From positions 62,001 to 126,000 of the forward strand of contig NZ_BMEQ01000008.1 of NCBI RefSeq assembly GCF_014636775.1: a stretch of 64,000 nucleotides of DNA. Reading direction: 5' to 3'. A model generated the notes under the pieces. The model searched no databases, had not been told where the DNA came from, and worked only from the letters and a program-made list of their open reading frames with translations. This document shows positions 51,601 through 60,600 of the stretch, piece by piece. Origin of the DNA: Kocuria dechangensis (GTDB taxonomy: Bacteria > Actinomycetota > Actinomycetes > Actinomycetales > Micrococcaceae). Each line of letters begins with the position of its first letter. Positions within the stretch are counted from its first letter, which is position 1. A program made the translations under genes and the position numbers.

Positions 51601-54213
51601 TCAGCGCCCCGACTCGGTGATGGGACCGACATTGTCCACGACCACCGCGGGGAAGCCGTCCTCGTCGGAGAGGCGCAGGTCGATGCGGGCGTTGATGCCC
51701 CAGTCGTGGTGGCCGTCCGGGTCGTCGAAGACCTGGACCACGGTCCAGTACCCCTCGAGCCCCTCGGGCTTCTCGTCGATGCGGATCAGGCCGGGGCCGC
51801 GGGACTGGGGATCGGTGTAGATGTCCTTGTGCTCGGCGAAGTACGCGTCCATCGCGTCCGCCCACCGGTCCCGGTCCCAGCCGTGCTCGCCGTCGAGGGC
51901 GCCCAGCACCTTGTCCTTCTCGTCGGCGAAGAGCTCCACGCGCTGGAACAGGGCGTTGCGCACCATGACCCGGAACGCGCGGGCGTTCGAGGTGATGGCC
52001 GGCGGCTGCTCCTCGATCAGCTCCTCCAGGGAGTCCGCGGAGGTGCCCATGGGCGACTCCTCCCCGGCGGCCAGCTTCTCCCACTCGTCGAGCAGGGAGT
52101 TGTCCGTCTGGCGGATGAGCTCGCCCAGCCACTCGACGAGGTCCTCGAGGTCCTCGCGGAGCATGTCCAGCGGCACGGTCTGGCGCAGCGCCTTGTAGGC
52201 GTCCGAGAGGTAGCGCAGCAGGATGCCCTCGGAGCGGGCGAGACCGTAGAACTGGACGTAGTCCCCGAAGGTCATGGCCCGCTCGTACATGTCCCGGACC
52301 ACGGACTTCGGCGCGAGCTCGAACTGGGCGACCCACGGGGCGCTCTTCCGGTAGGTCTCGAACGCCTGGGTCAGCAGCTCCTCGAGGGGCTTGGCGTAGC
52401 TGACGTCCTCGAGCTCCTTCATCCGCTCGTCGTAGTCGAGGCCCTCCGCCTTCATCGCGGCGACCGCCTCGCCGCGGGCCTTCTTCTCCTGCATGTTGAG
52501 CACCTGGCGGGGCTTCTCCAGGGTGGCCTCGATGACGGAGACCACGTCGAGGGCGTAGTTCGGGTCCTCGGGGTCGACGAGGGTCAGCGCCGCGAGGGCG
52601 AACGGGGAGAGGGGCTGGTTGAGCGCGAAGTTCTCCTGCAGCTCCACGGTCAGCCGCCAGGTGCGGCCCTCCTCGTCGGGCTCGTCGAGCTTCTCGACGA
52701 CGCCGGCCGCCCGCAGCTCCTTGAGGATCCCGATGGCCTGCTTGACCAGGGCGCGCCGGCGCTGCGGCGTCTCGTGGTTGTGGGTCAGCAGGTGCCACGC
52801 GGCCATGACGGGGTCGCCCGGGCGCTGCAGGATGTTGAGCAGCATCGAGTGCGTGACGGTGAAGGACGAGGTCAGCGGCTCCGGCTCGGAGGCCACGAGG
52901 GTCTCGAACGTCGGCTTCCCCCAGGACACGAAGCCCTGCGGCGGCTTCTTCCGCACGACCTGCCGCAGCTTCTTCTGGTCGTCGCCGAACTTGGCGTGGG
53001 CCTTCTTCATGGCCTTGTTGTTCTCGATGACGTGCTCGGGCGCCTGGACCACCACGGTGCCGGCGGTGTCGTAGCCGGCGCGTCCGGCGCGCCCGGCGAT
53101 CTGGTGGAACTCGCGGGCGTTGAGCCTGCGGGTGCGCTCGCCGTCGAACTTGGACAGCGCCGTGATGACCACGGTGCGGATGGGCACGTTGATCCCCACG
53201 CCCAGCGTGTCGGTACCGCAGATGACCTTGAGCAGCCCCGTCTGGGCGAGCTGCTCCACGAGCCGGCGGTACTTGGGCAGCATGCCCGCGTGGTGGACGC
53301 CGATGCCGTGGCGGACCAGGCGGTTGAGGGTCTTGCCGAAGCCCGCGGAGAACCGGAAGCCGGCGATCAGCTCCCCGATCCGCTCCTTCTCCTCCTTGGA
53401 CAGGACGTTGACCGACATGAGGTTCTGCGCCTGGTCCATGGCCTGCAGCTGGGAGAAGTGCACCACGTAGACCGGGGCCTGGTTGGTGGTGAGCAGCTCC
53501 TCGAGGGCCTCGTGGATCGGGTCCTCGGACCAGTAGTGGTGCAGCGGGATCGGCCGCTCGGCGGAGGAGACCGTCGTCGTCGGGCGGCCGGTGAGCTCGG
53601 TGATGCCCTCCTCGAAGCGGCTGACGTCGCCGAGGGTCGCGCTCATGACCAGGAACTGCGCCTGCGGCAGCTGGAGCAGCGGCACCTGCCACGCCCAGCC
53701 GCGCTGCGGGTCGGAGTAGAAGTGGAACTCGTCCATGACCACCGGGCCGACGTCCGCGTCCCGGCCCTCGCGCAGGGCCACGTTGGCGAGGATCTCGGCG
53801 GTGCAGCAGATGATGGGGGCGTTGGCGTTGACCGCGGAGTCGCCCGTGACCATGCCGACGTTCTCGGCGCCGAAGATCTCTACGAGGGCGAAGAACTTCT
53901 CGGACACCAGGGCCTTGATGGGCGCGGTGTAGTAGGAGCGCTGCCCGGCGGCGAGGCCGGCGAAGTGCGCGGCGACCGCCACGGTGGACTTCCCGGAGCC
54001 GGTGGGGGTGGCCAGGATGAGGTTGGACCCGCCCGCGAACTCGAGCACGGCCTCGTCCTGGGCCGGGTAGAGCTCCATGTCCCGGGACGCGATCCAGCCG
54101 AGGAAGCCCTCGTAGACCTCGTCCCCGGTCAGCGGGTTGGCGGCGTAGTCGCCGCGGTAGTAGGGGTGGCCGGGGGTGCCGAGGACGGGGGAGAGCGCTT
54201 CGAGGAGTTTCAT
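51601..54213 (-). CDS. Ski2-like DEAD/DEAH-box helicase with DUF3516
   Basis: 870 residues. Motif I ATPTGSGKST (68-77), motif II DEFHFY, motif III SATLGD, and HQIAGRAGRAGYD (motif VI) are those of superfamily 2 Ski2-like helicases. Residues about 400-870 form a large C-terminal region matching DUF3516 by position and length; no accessory nuclease seen. Likely acts on RNA or DNA in the cytoplasm; specific role unknown. ATG at 54213 is leaderless, with a TAAGCT box 7 nt upstream. Confidence 0.9.
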   Translation of the reverse strand: MKLLEALSPVLGTPGHPYYRGDYAANPLTGDEVYEGFLGWIASRDMELYPAQDEAVLEFAGGSNLILATPTGSGKSTVAVAAHFAGLAAGQRSYYTAPIKALVSEKFFALVEIFGAENVGMVTGDSAVNANAPIICCTAEILANVALREGRDADVGPVVMDEFHFYSDPQRGWAWQVPLLQLPQAQFLVMSATLGDVSRFEEGITELTGRPTTTVSSAERPIPLHHYWSEDPIHEALEELLTTNQAPVYVVHFSQLQAMDQAQNLMSVNVLSKEEKERIGELIAGFRFSAGFGKTLNRLVRHGIGVHHAGMLPKYRRLVEQLAQTGLLKVICGTDTLGVGINVPIRTVVITALSKFDGERTRRLNAREFHQIAGRAGRAGYDTAGTVVVQAPEHVIENNKAMKKAHAKFGDDQKKLRQVVRKKPPQGFVSWGKPTFETLVASEPEPLTSSFTVTHSMLLNILQRPGDPVMAAWHLLTHNHETPQRRRALVKQAIGILKELRAAGVVEKLDEPDEEGRTWRLTVELQENFALNQPLSPFALAALTLVDPEDPNYALDVVSVIEATLEKPRQVLNMQEKKARGEAVAAMKAEGLDYDERMKELEDVSYAKPLEELLTQAFETYRKSAPWVAQFELAPKSVVRDMYERAMTFGDYVQFYGLARSEGILLRYLSDAYKALRQTVPLDMLREDLEDLVEWLGELIRQTDNSLLDEWEKLAAGEESPMGTSADSLEELIEEQPPAITSNARAFRVMVRNALFQRVELFADEKDKVLGALDGEHGWDRDRWADAMDAYFAEHKDIYTDPQSRGPGLIRIDEKPEGLEGYWTVVQVFDDPDGHHDWGINARIDLRLSDEDGFPAVVVDNVGPITESGR

Positions 54214-54220
54214 CGGCTCC

Positions 54221-54226
54221 AGCTTA
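54221..54226 (-). promoter_or_regulatory. DUF3516 helicase -10 box, leaderless type
   Basis: Minus-strand TAAGCT ends 7 nt before the start codon at 54213. Confidence 0.5.
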
Positions 54227-54277
54227 TCCGCGCCGGCACGCCCCTGGCCGGGCGTCCCGGCGCGGACGGTCCCCGGG

Positions 54278-55165
54278 TCAGGCCCCCGCCCCGGCCACGG
54301 GCACGCCGTGGCCGGCCAGCCAGTCCTGCACCTGCGGCACGTCCACCCGCTGGAGCCCGGCGCGGGAGCGGCACAGGGGGGTGCTGGACCAGCTGGTCAC
54401 CGCCACGATCCGGCCGTCCGCGTCGAGGGCGGGCCCCCCGGAGTCGCCGGTGCACGGGCCGCCGGTGCCGCGGGCGTCGTGGGCGTTGCCCTGGACCATG
54501 AGCAGCTGCGGGGCCAGCCGCTGGGCTGCGACCTGCGCGCTGCGGCGCAGCAGCGGCACGTCCTCGCCGAGCGGGCGGCCGGAGCCGTCCGCGCGGACCT
54601 CGGAGCCGTAGCCGACCACGGTGAAGAGCTCGCCGTTGAGCTCCCGGGCGGGGCGCCCGTCGAGCAGGCCCTCCGGGGCCAGCGCGGCCGGCGCCGGCCC
54701 GGGCACCGGCTCGTCGAGGACGACGACGCCGACGTCGAGCCACCGCTGCGCGTCGGTGAAGCCCGAGTACTCCGGATGGGCGTGGGCGGTCCCCGCGTGC
54801 CAGTCGTCCCGGCCCGCCAGGTCGGCGGCACGGTAGCCGCGGGCGGGGTCCTCGGGGTACGGGAGAGCGGACAGCTCCGCGGCGGTTCCGGCGAGGGCCG
54901 ACTCGAAGCTCACGGCCGCGAGCCCCACGCGGTCCTGGACGCAGTGGGCCGCGGTGAGCAGGACGGTCGGGCTCACCAGCGTCGCGGAGCACCGCTGGGT
55001 GCCCCGGCCGTCGCCGACGAGGAGCACGGCCACCGCGGGGTGGGCCTGCCCGTCCGGGACGCCGCCCGTGACGGCCCCGGCGGAGGGGACGGCCGCGAGA
55101 GCGGCGGCGAGGAGACCGGCGGCCACGGCGGGGGCCGCGAGGGCGCGGCGGGTGCGGGAGGGCAT
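54278..55165 (-). CDS. Secreted trypsin-like serine protease
   Basis: 295 residues, S1 family. Signal peptide 1-31 (RTRR, hydrophobic core, cleavage near SAGA-V). Catalytic triad His74 (TAAHC), Asp144 (LDVGVVVLD) and Ser242 (GDSGGP); a CxTGDSGG segment and a few cysteines suggest disulfides. TGGVPDG at the mature N terminus resembles an activation cleavage region. ATG at 55165 has only a weak AAAGCAGG upstream and a GGGGAC repeat tract immediately before it. Substrate unknown. Confidence 0.9.
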   Translation of the reverse strand: MPSRTRRALAAPAVAAGLLAAALAAVPSAGAVTGGVPDGQAHPAVAVLLVGDGRGTQRCSATLVSPTVLLTAAHCVQDRVGLAAVSFESALAGTAAELSALPYPEDPARGYRAADLAGRDDWHAGTAHAHPEYSGFTDAQRWLDVGVVVLDEPVPGPAPAALAPEGLLDGRPARELNGELFTVVGYGSEVRADGSGRPLGEDVPLLRRSAQVAAQRLAPQLLMVQGNAHDARGTGGPCTGDSGGPALDADGRIVAVTSWSSTPLCRSRAGLQRVDVPQVQDWLAGHGVPVAGAGA

Positions 55166-55178
55166 GGTGCCTGCTTTC

Positions 55179-55214
55179 GGGGACGGGGACGGGGACGGGG
55201 ACGGGGGCGGGGAC
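55179..55214. repeat. GGGGAC hexanucleotide tract
   Basis: Six consecutive 6-bp units, five exact GGGGAC and one GGGGGC, 13 bp upstream of the protease start codon (GTCCCC on the transcribed strand). A short tandem array in a promoter or leader is prone to slippage. Confidence 0.95.
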
Positions 55215-55262
55215 GGTGCCGGGACGGTGCCGGGTGCGCGTGGTGCGGCGGACCGGGACGGC

Positions 55263-56210
55263 TCAGGGGAAGCGCCGCCGCGTGGCGACGCAGACGGCGG
55301 TGACGGCCGCGGCCAGCAGGGCGTAGCCGCCGAGGCCGAGGGCCGCGGCCCAGGTCTCCACCGGGAGGGGCGGGCGCAGCTCGAACTGGCCCCAGAAGTC
55401 GTAGACGCCCCGGGCCACCGCGGCGAGCAGGTTGCGGGGGTCCCAGGTGCCGAGGAAGGGCACCAGGAACAGCACCAGCGCGGCCAGCACCATGGGCCAG
55501 GACAGGGAACGGGTGACCAGGCCGGTGGCGTGGCCCACGAGGCCGAAGAGGACGGCGGTGCCGACGGTCGTGAGGAGCTTGGCCCACAGGGGGGAGACCG
55601 ACTCGGGGACGACCGTGGGGTAGCCCATCTCCGCCTCGAGCTGCTGCACGGCGCCGGCCCCGGCGAGGGACAGGCCCAGCGCCACCACGGTGACCACGAG
55701 CACGGCCGCGGCGGCCAGCAGGACCAGGGTGCCCGCCCGGACCGCGGCGATCGTGGCCCAGCGCCCGCGCACGGCCCGGACCCTGCTGGTCCGGGCGCGG
55801 TCGTCGTAGAGCGCGAGCCAGGCCCCGTACATGAGGAAGGCCAGGGGGACGACGACGAACGTGGTCAGGTCCAGGGCGGTGCCCACCATGGCGACGCCCT
55901 TCAGCGCGGCCAGGGACTCGCCGACCTGGAGGAAGTCGTACTTCAGCGGGTTGTCGACGGTCTCCTGCGCGCCGTCGGTGGTGACCTGCACGGGCGCCGC
56001 CAGGGCGGCCTCGACGTCGACCCCGTTCTGCTCGTAGGAGCGCACCTGCTGGACGAAGAACGCGTGGGCGGCGTGCGCGTGGCTCAGGGACCCGGCGAAC
56101 GCGACCGCCACCGCGGCCGCGAGGACCAGCAGCAGCACGTAGGGCCGCCGGGAGTAGTGCTGGTAGCGCAGCTCAGCGACGAGCTCGCGGGTAGTGGGCC
56201 GCATAGACAT
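55263..56210 (-). CDS. ABC transporter permease
   Basis: 315 residues with about six predicted membrane helices and a large loop between helices 1 and 2 (about 45-110). Layout fits ABC-2-type permeases. ATG at 56210 (a second in-frame ATG at 56204); it overlaps the ATPase gene by 38 bp, so the two are co-translated. Works with the ATPase upstream; substrate unknown, but the context of a secreted small protein suggests export or self-protection. Confidence 0.82.
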   Translation of the reverse strand: MSMRPTTRELVAELRYQHYSRRPYVLLLVLAAAVAVAFAGSLSHAHAAHAFFVQQVRSYEQNGVDVEAALAAPVQVTTDGAQETVDNPLKYDFLQVGESLAALKGVAMVGTALDLTTFVVVPLAFLMYGAWLALYDDRARTSRVRAVRGRWATIAAVRAGTLVLLAAAAVLVVTVVALGLSLAGAGAVQQLEAEMGYPTVVPESVSPLWAKLLTTVGTAVLFGLVGHATGLVTRSLSWPMVLAALVLFLVPFLGTWDPRNLLAAVARGVYDFWGQFELRPPLPVETWAAALGLGGYALLAAAVTAVCVATRRRFP

Positions 56211-56868
56211 CCGTCAGTCCTCCGTGTCCTGTGGTCGGGTGGTCGGCCGGGCCCTGCCCGGCCCTGCTCAGCTCGGCGGTGACCTCCACGAGCCGGCCCG
56301 CGTCGACGACGAAGACGTGGTCGACGAGGTCCTCGTAGAACTCCAGGTGGTGGCCGGTCACCAGGAACGTCCTGTGCTCCCGCAGGCCGTCGAGATCCTC
56401 CCGCAGCTGCTGCATGGCGTCGACGTCGAGGCCGTTGGTGGGCTCGTCCAGGAGGACGAGCTCGGCGCTGCTGTTGAGCGCCGCGGTCAGTGCCAGGCGC
56501 TTGCGCTGGCCGTACGAGTAGTGCCTGACCCGGCGCCGGAGCAGGCGCTGCTCCAGGTACTGGAACGGCCCGTCCACGCTCTCCTCGGCGAGCACCCGCA
56601 GGTTCTGCGCCCCGGTCAGGCCCGGGTGGAAGGGAGTGTCGTCGAAGACGGGATAGACGAGGCGCGCCTCGGGGTCCAGCGGGGCCCCGTTCCAGCGGAC
56701 CTCGCCGCCGTGCGGCTCGAGGCCGAGCACGCACCGGACGAGGGTGGTCTTGCCCACGCCGTTGGGTCCCATGAGCAGGGACACCGACCCGCGCGGGAAC
56801 ACGGCGTCGACCCCGTCGAGGACGGTCTCCGCCCCGTAGGACTTGCGAATGCTGACGAGCTCCAGCAC
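56173..56868 (-). CDS. ABC transporter ATP-binding protein
   Basis: 231 residues. Walker A GPNGVGKTT (about 34-42), ABC signature YSYGQRKRLAL, Walker B LVLLDEPTNGLD and switch VTGHHLEFYEDL. Starts at GTG with a strong AGGAGG site. Its 3' end overlaps the permease by 38 bp. The gene upstream encodes a secreted Trp-rich protein. Single-copy ATPase; may form a homodimer with two permease copies. Confidence 0.9.
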   Translation of the reverse strand: MLELVSIRKSYGAETVLDGVDAVFPRGSVSLLMGPNGVGKTTLVRCVLGLEPHGGEVRWNGAPLDPEARLVYPVFDDTPFHPGLTGAQNLRVLAEESVDGPFQYLEQRLLRRRVRHYSYGQRKRLALTAALNSSAELVLLDEPTNGLDVDAMQQLREDLDGLREHRTFLVTGHHLEFYEDLVDHVFVVDAGRLVEVTAELSRAGQGPADHPTTGHGGLTDVYAAHYPRARR

Positions 56869-56883
56869 CGGGTACTCCCTCCT

Positions 56884-56919
56884 GGGCGGGACGACGGCCT
56901 CCCGGCCGGCGTCCCGCCC
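56884..56919 (-). terminator. Intercistronic hairpin
   Basis: 9-bp arms GGGCGGGAC / GTCCCGCCC in the 67-bp gap between the secreted-protein gene and the ATPase gene, with extra GGCC pairing possible inside. It could be an attenuator giving more transcript of the first gene than of the transporter genes. Confidence 0.5.
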
Positions 56920-56935
56920 TGCGATCGGACGGCGG

Positions 56936-57475
56936 TCAGTCGCTCCAGGCGCTCCAGGCGCCGTTGTAGTGCACGGAGAGCCGGTGCGTGTAGGTGGAGC
57001 TGTAGAGCTTCACGTCGCCCCACGGGGTGATGGTCCCGGCGCCGATGGTGTTGACGGCCCGGAACCGGTCGTTGCGGGTGGTGTCGTAGTACTTGGCGAT
57101 CCCCTTGTTCCGGGCGATGTTGGGGAAGACCCACCCGGCCTGCTGGTAGGGGCTGGTCCACCGGACCCGCGTCCAGTCGTAGCCGAAGTCCACGTTGTCC
57201 CGGGTCCACATCAGGAACGAGCCGCGGTAGTAGGTGGCCCGGCGCTGGCCGGTCGCCAGGGCGGTCTTCCCGGTGGCCTTCGGGGCGGCGGCGACCTCGA
57301 CCGCCGCGGCGTCCTCGGTGACCGAGCGCAGGGTGTCGACCTGCTCCACGGTGAGGCCCTCGACGGTGGCGGGGTCGACGGACGTGATGTCGGTGGTGCT
57401 GCTGGCGGCCGTGGCCGGCGCTCCGGTGAGGAGCACCAGGGCCAGGGCCGCGGCAGTGGTGGTGAGCTTGCGCAT
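56936..57475 (-). CDS. Secreted Trp/Tyr-rich cysteine-free protein
   Basis: 179 residues. Signal peptide 1-24 (MRKLTTTAAALALVLLTGAPATA). Residues 25-75 are acidic and poorly structured, like a propeptide, ending at a possible dibasic site (QRR). The rest (about 100 residues) contains seven Trp and many Tyr, no Cys, and segments FGYDWTRVRWTSPYQQAGW, VFPNIARNKGI and GAGTITPWGDVKLY. This looks like a small beta-rich extracellular domain. An ABC ATPase and permease follow in the same direction, an arrangement seen in bacteriocin clusters; however no clear match to Lactococcin 972 or lantibiotics was recognised. RBS CAGGAG. Confidence 0.72.
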   Translation of the reverse strand: MRKLTTTAAALALVLLTGAPATAASSTTDITSVDPATVEGLTVEQVDTLRSVTEDAAAVEVAAAPKATGKTALATGQRRATYYRGSFLMWTRDNVDFGYDWTRVRWTSPYQQAGWVFPNIARNKGIAKYYDTTRNDRFRAVNTIGAGTITPWGDVKLYSSTYTHRLSVHYNGAWSAWSD

Positions 57476-57521
57476 GTCCTACTCCTGCTGGCGGTGGGGG
57501 GCGGGGGTCACCGATCGGATC

Positions 57522-57563
57522 CGTCAGCGGCAGAGGCGATGACGTTCGCGAATTCCGCTGACG
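57522..57563. promoter_or_regulatory. Inverted repeat upstream of the secreted-protein gene
   Basis: CGTCAGCGG (57522-57530) and CCGCTGACG (57555-57563), perfect 9-bp arms separated by 24 bp, in the 180-bp gap before the secreted-protein gene. Possible operator; no -35/-10 pair could be placed with confidence. Confidence 0.35.
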
Positions 57564-57654
57564 AGCAACGGTAGGCACCGCAGCACGCCGGCCGGAATCG
57601 TTCTTTCGGATGGTCCCGCACGTTCCTTCGGGCGGGTCCCGCCCGGTGACGCGA

Positions 57655-60600
57655 TCAGGCCGCGGCGCGCCCCAGCTCCTCGGCGGGACCCCAGGCGCGC
57701 AGCATGCGCTCTGCCGGGGCCCACCACAGCACCGACGCCCACACGAGCACGGCCGCGGCCGCTCCCGCCGCACCGTGCCCGGTCAGGAGCTCGACGAGCC
57801 CGCCCGCCCAGCCGGCGAGCGCACCGGCGCCCAGGGCCAGGAGCACGACCCACCCGGGGCGGAGGAACCCGGTGAGCACCAGGGCACCGAGCAGCGCCAG
57901 GGTCGCGGTCACCACGAGGGTCCTCGAGGGCACGGCCTGGGCGAGCGGTCCGGACGCGGCCGTCGCCGCGAGGGCGCCGAGCCCCCACGCGGCCACGCTG
58001 GCCAGCACGACGCCGCCGGCGAGCACGAGCTCGTCGCCGCGCTCGCGTCCGGGCACCCGGACCGCCACGGCCGCGGCGACGCGGTCCAGGACGAGCACCG
58101 CCGGCAGGAGCAGGACGAGGACCGCCCCGTCCCCGCTCCGGGCCGCGACCCACGCCGGCAGCAGCAGGGCGGCGGCCGCGGCGGCGACCACGGCGGCGCG
58201 GCGCAGGGCCGTCCCGCGGTCGACCGCGACGTGCTGCGCCGCCGGCAGGACGGCTCCTGCCGGGCGGATCCGCGGGGCGGCAGGGGTGCCGGCCGCGTCC
58301 AGGACCCGGGCCCAGCGCCGCCGCGCGCTCCGGACCGAGCGGACCAGGGAGGCCGCGAGCGCCGCGGCGGCCAGGGCCACGAGCACCGGTCCCGCCCGGC
58401 CGGGCGGCGAGGCCCCGGCCGGGCCCGCCGCCGCCCACAGCCCGGCCGCCGCCACGACCAGTGCCAGCGCGGCGCGCACCGGGACGAGCAGGAGGGGTGC
58501 GGCGACGAGGACGGGCTGCAGCAGGAACAGCAGCAGCTCCCACGCCCCGCGCGGCAGGTCCGGCGTCCGGGCCAGGGCGCGGCCCAGCACGCGCAGCCCC
58601 CGGGAGGCCAGGCTGACGCGGTAGCCGGGGGTGAGCCGGTCCAGGCGGTCCGCCCCGGCGGCCAGGGAGGTGCGGGCGCGGTCCTCGTCCCCGTCGCCCA
58701 GCTGCCCCAGCAGCCCGGACTGGAGCGCCGACGCCGGGTCCTCCGCAGCCGGCTGTCCCGTCTTCGTGCCGTCCGCCGTCGTGCCGTCCGCCGCGCCGCC
58801 GGACGACCCGGCCTGCGGCGCCGCGCCCGCCGTCCTGGCCGCCGCGGCGTCCGGGGGTCTCGGACCCGAGAGGGGGCGGGCGGGCAGGTCCTGGAGGAAG
58901 GCGGCGACGCCGGCCGCGGCGTCGAGGCGGCCCCACCACCAGTCGGCGGTCCGCCACTCGGTGGCCAGGAAGCCCCGGAAGTTGAGCAGTCCCGTGCCGG
59001 CGAGCTTGCTGTCCGCGGGGAAGCGGGCGGGCCCGGGAGCCAGCAGCTGCCGCAGGTCCTCGTCCGGGGTCGCCGTGGAGCCCGCGGCGTCGAGGGCCCG
59101 CTGCATCCGGTCGTCGGCCCACCCCCGGCGCAGCCGCTCGGGGACGACCGACGGGACGGGCGCCTGGTCGCCGCGGATCTCGCCGTAGACGACCCGGGAC
59201 AGCGGGACCGGTATCCCTGCGGCGGCGACGGCCGGGGGCAGGTCCGCCGCGCCCATGGGCACCTCCGGGCCGGGGACCCGGCGCCACGGGGACTCGTGCC
59301 AGGCCCTGCGCCACGCCACCGCGCCGGTGGCGTCCGCGTCGTCGGCCGGGTCGGTGACCTCCGGGTCGTCGGCGGCGTGCAGGACGGCGTCCAGGGGGCC
59401 GCGGAACGCCCGCAGCTCGTCGACGACGGCGTCCAGCTCGGCCCAGCTCTCCGCCAGCGGGTCGTCGGCAGGTCCGGCCGCCGGCAGCCAGAGGGGGACG
59501 GCCGTGGCGGTCGGGACCCCTGCCCCGCAGCAGGCGTCGAGCACGTCGCCGACGAGCCGGTCCCGCTCGTGCCCGGCCACCGCGAGCAACCGGTACGCGG
59601 CGGCGCGGGCGGCCGTGGTGTCGAGGCCCTGCAGCGGCGCGGGCGCAGCGGAGGGGTCCAGGGCGAGGTCCTCGAGGAACCGGATCCAGGCCAGCACGCA
59701 GGACACGGCGTCGAAGAGCGCCTGCGGCCCGCGCAGGACCGCCCGCGCGGCGGGATCGTCCAGGGGCCCCCGGGACAGCGCGTCGCAGCGCCGCTGCAGC
59801 TCCTCCCGCAGCGGCGTGAGCTCGGCGGGCGTGCGCGGCCGCAGCTCCGCCCGGCTGCGGAGGCTCGAGGTGAGCTGCCACGTGCCTGGCCGGGTGAGGA
59901 TGCGGCCGAGCAGGTCGGCGTCCGCCCGGCCCCGGTAGCGCAGGTGGGCCCGGCGGCGCTCCGCCAGGGCCGGAGGAGACCAGTCCACCAGCAGCGGCGC
60001 CAGCTGGCGCAGCCGGCCCTGGGCGGCCAGCTGGTCGCCCAGGAAGTCGGAGAGGGCCAGGACCTCGTCCTCGCCCGTCTCCCGGCGGCGCAACCGGGTG
60101 ACCGTGGCGCCCACGGTGCGGACCAGGCGCGGGAGGTCGAGGTCTGGAACCGGCGTGCCCGCCCGGTGGGGCGGGTCGGGGTCGAGGTAGAGCAGGGCCC
60201 GGTCGGCGTGCCGCAGCGAGCGGCTGGTGCGGGCGGCCTCCAGTGCGCGGTCGATGGGGACGTTGTCGAAGACCCCGCCGTCCACCACGCGGTAGGGCAG
60301 CTCGGCCGGGTCGCGGTGGGCCGAGAACGCGAGGCTGAGGTCCGGCCGGGGCGAGTCCCGCAGCGGCCCCGCGGTGGGGGCGGACCACACGGTGGCGGGC
60401 TCGAAGGCGCCGGGGAAGGACGCCGTGGCGCGGGCGGCGTAGGCCAGCCGGGACAGGGCCGCCGCGCGGCGGGCGGCGTCGTCGTCCCCGGCCCCGGCCC
60501 CGGCAGCGGGGGAGGGGGAGGGGCGGGCGGGGATGTCGTTGCCGGGCGGCGGCAGGGGGGCACCGCGCTCCGGCGACGCGAAGTGGAAGTCGCCGCGGCC

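Noticed and set aside
51331-54501. Plus-strand frame opposite the DUF3516 helicase
   Set aside because: Over 1000 codons of Leu/Gly/Arg/Val-rich text that mirrors the helicase gene; no start signal.
56936-57475. Lactococcin 972-type bacteriocin
   Set aside because: Only general features match (secreted, Cys-free, aromatic-rich, ABC genes nearby). No convincing residue-level alignment to that family could be made, so it is listed as unknown.
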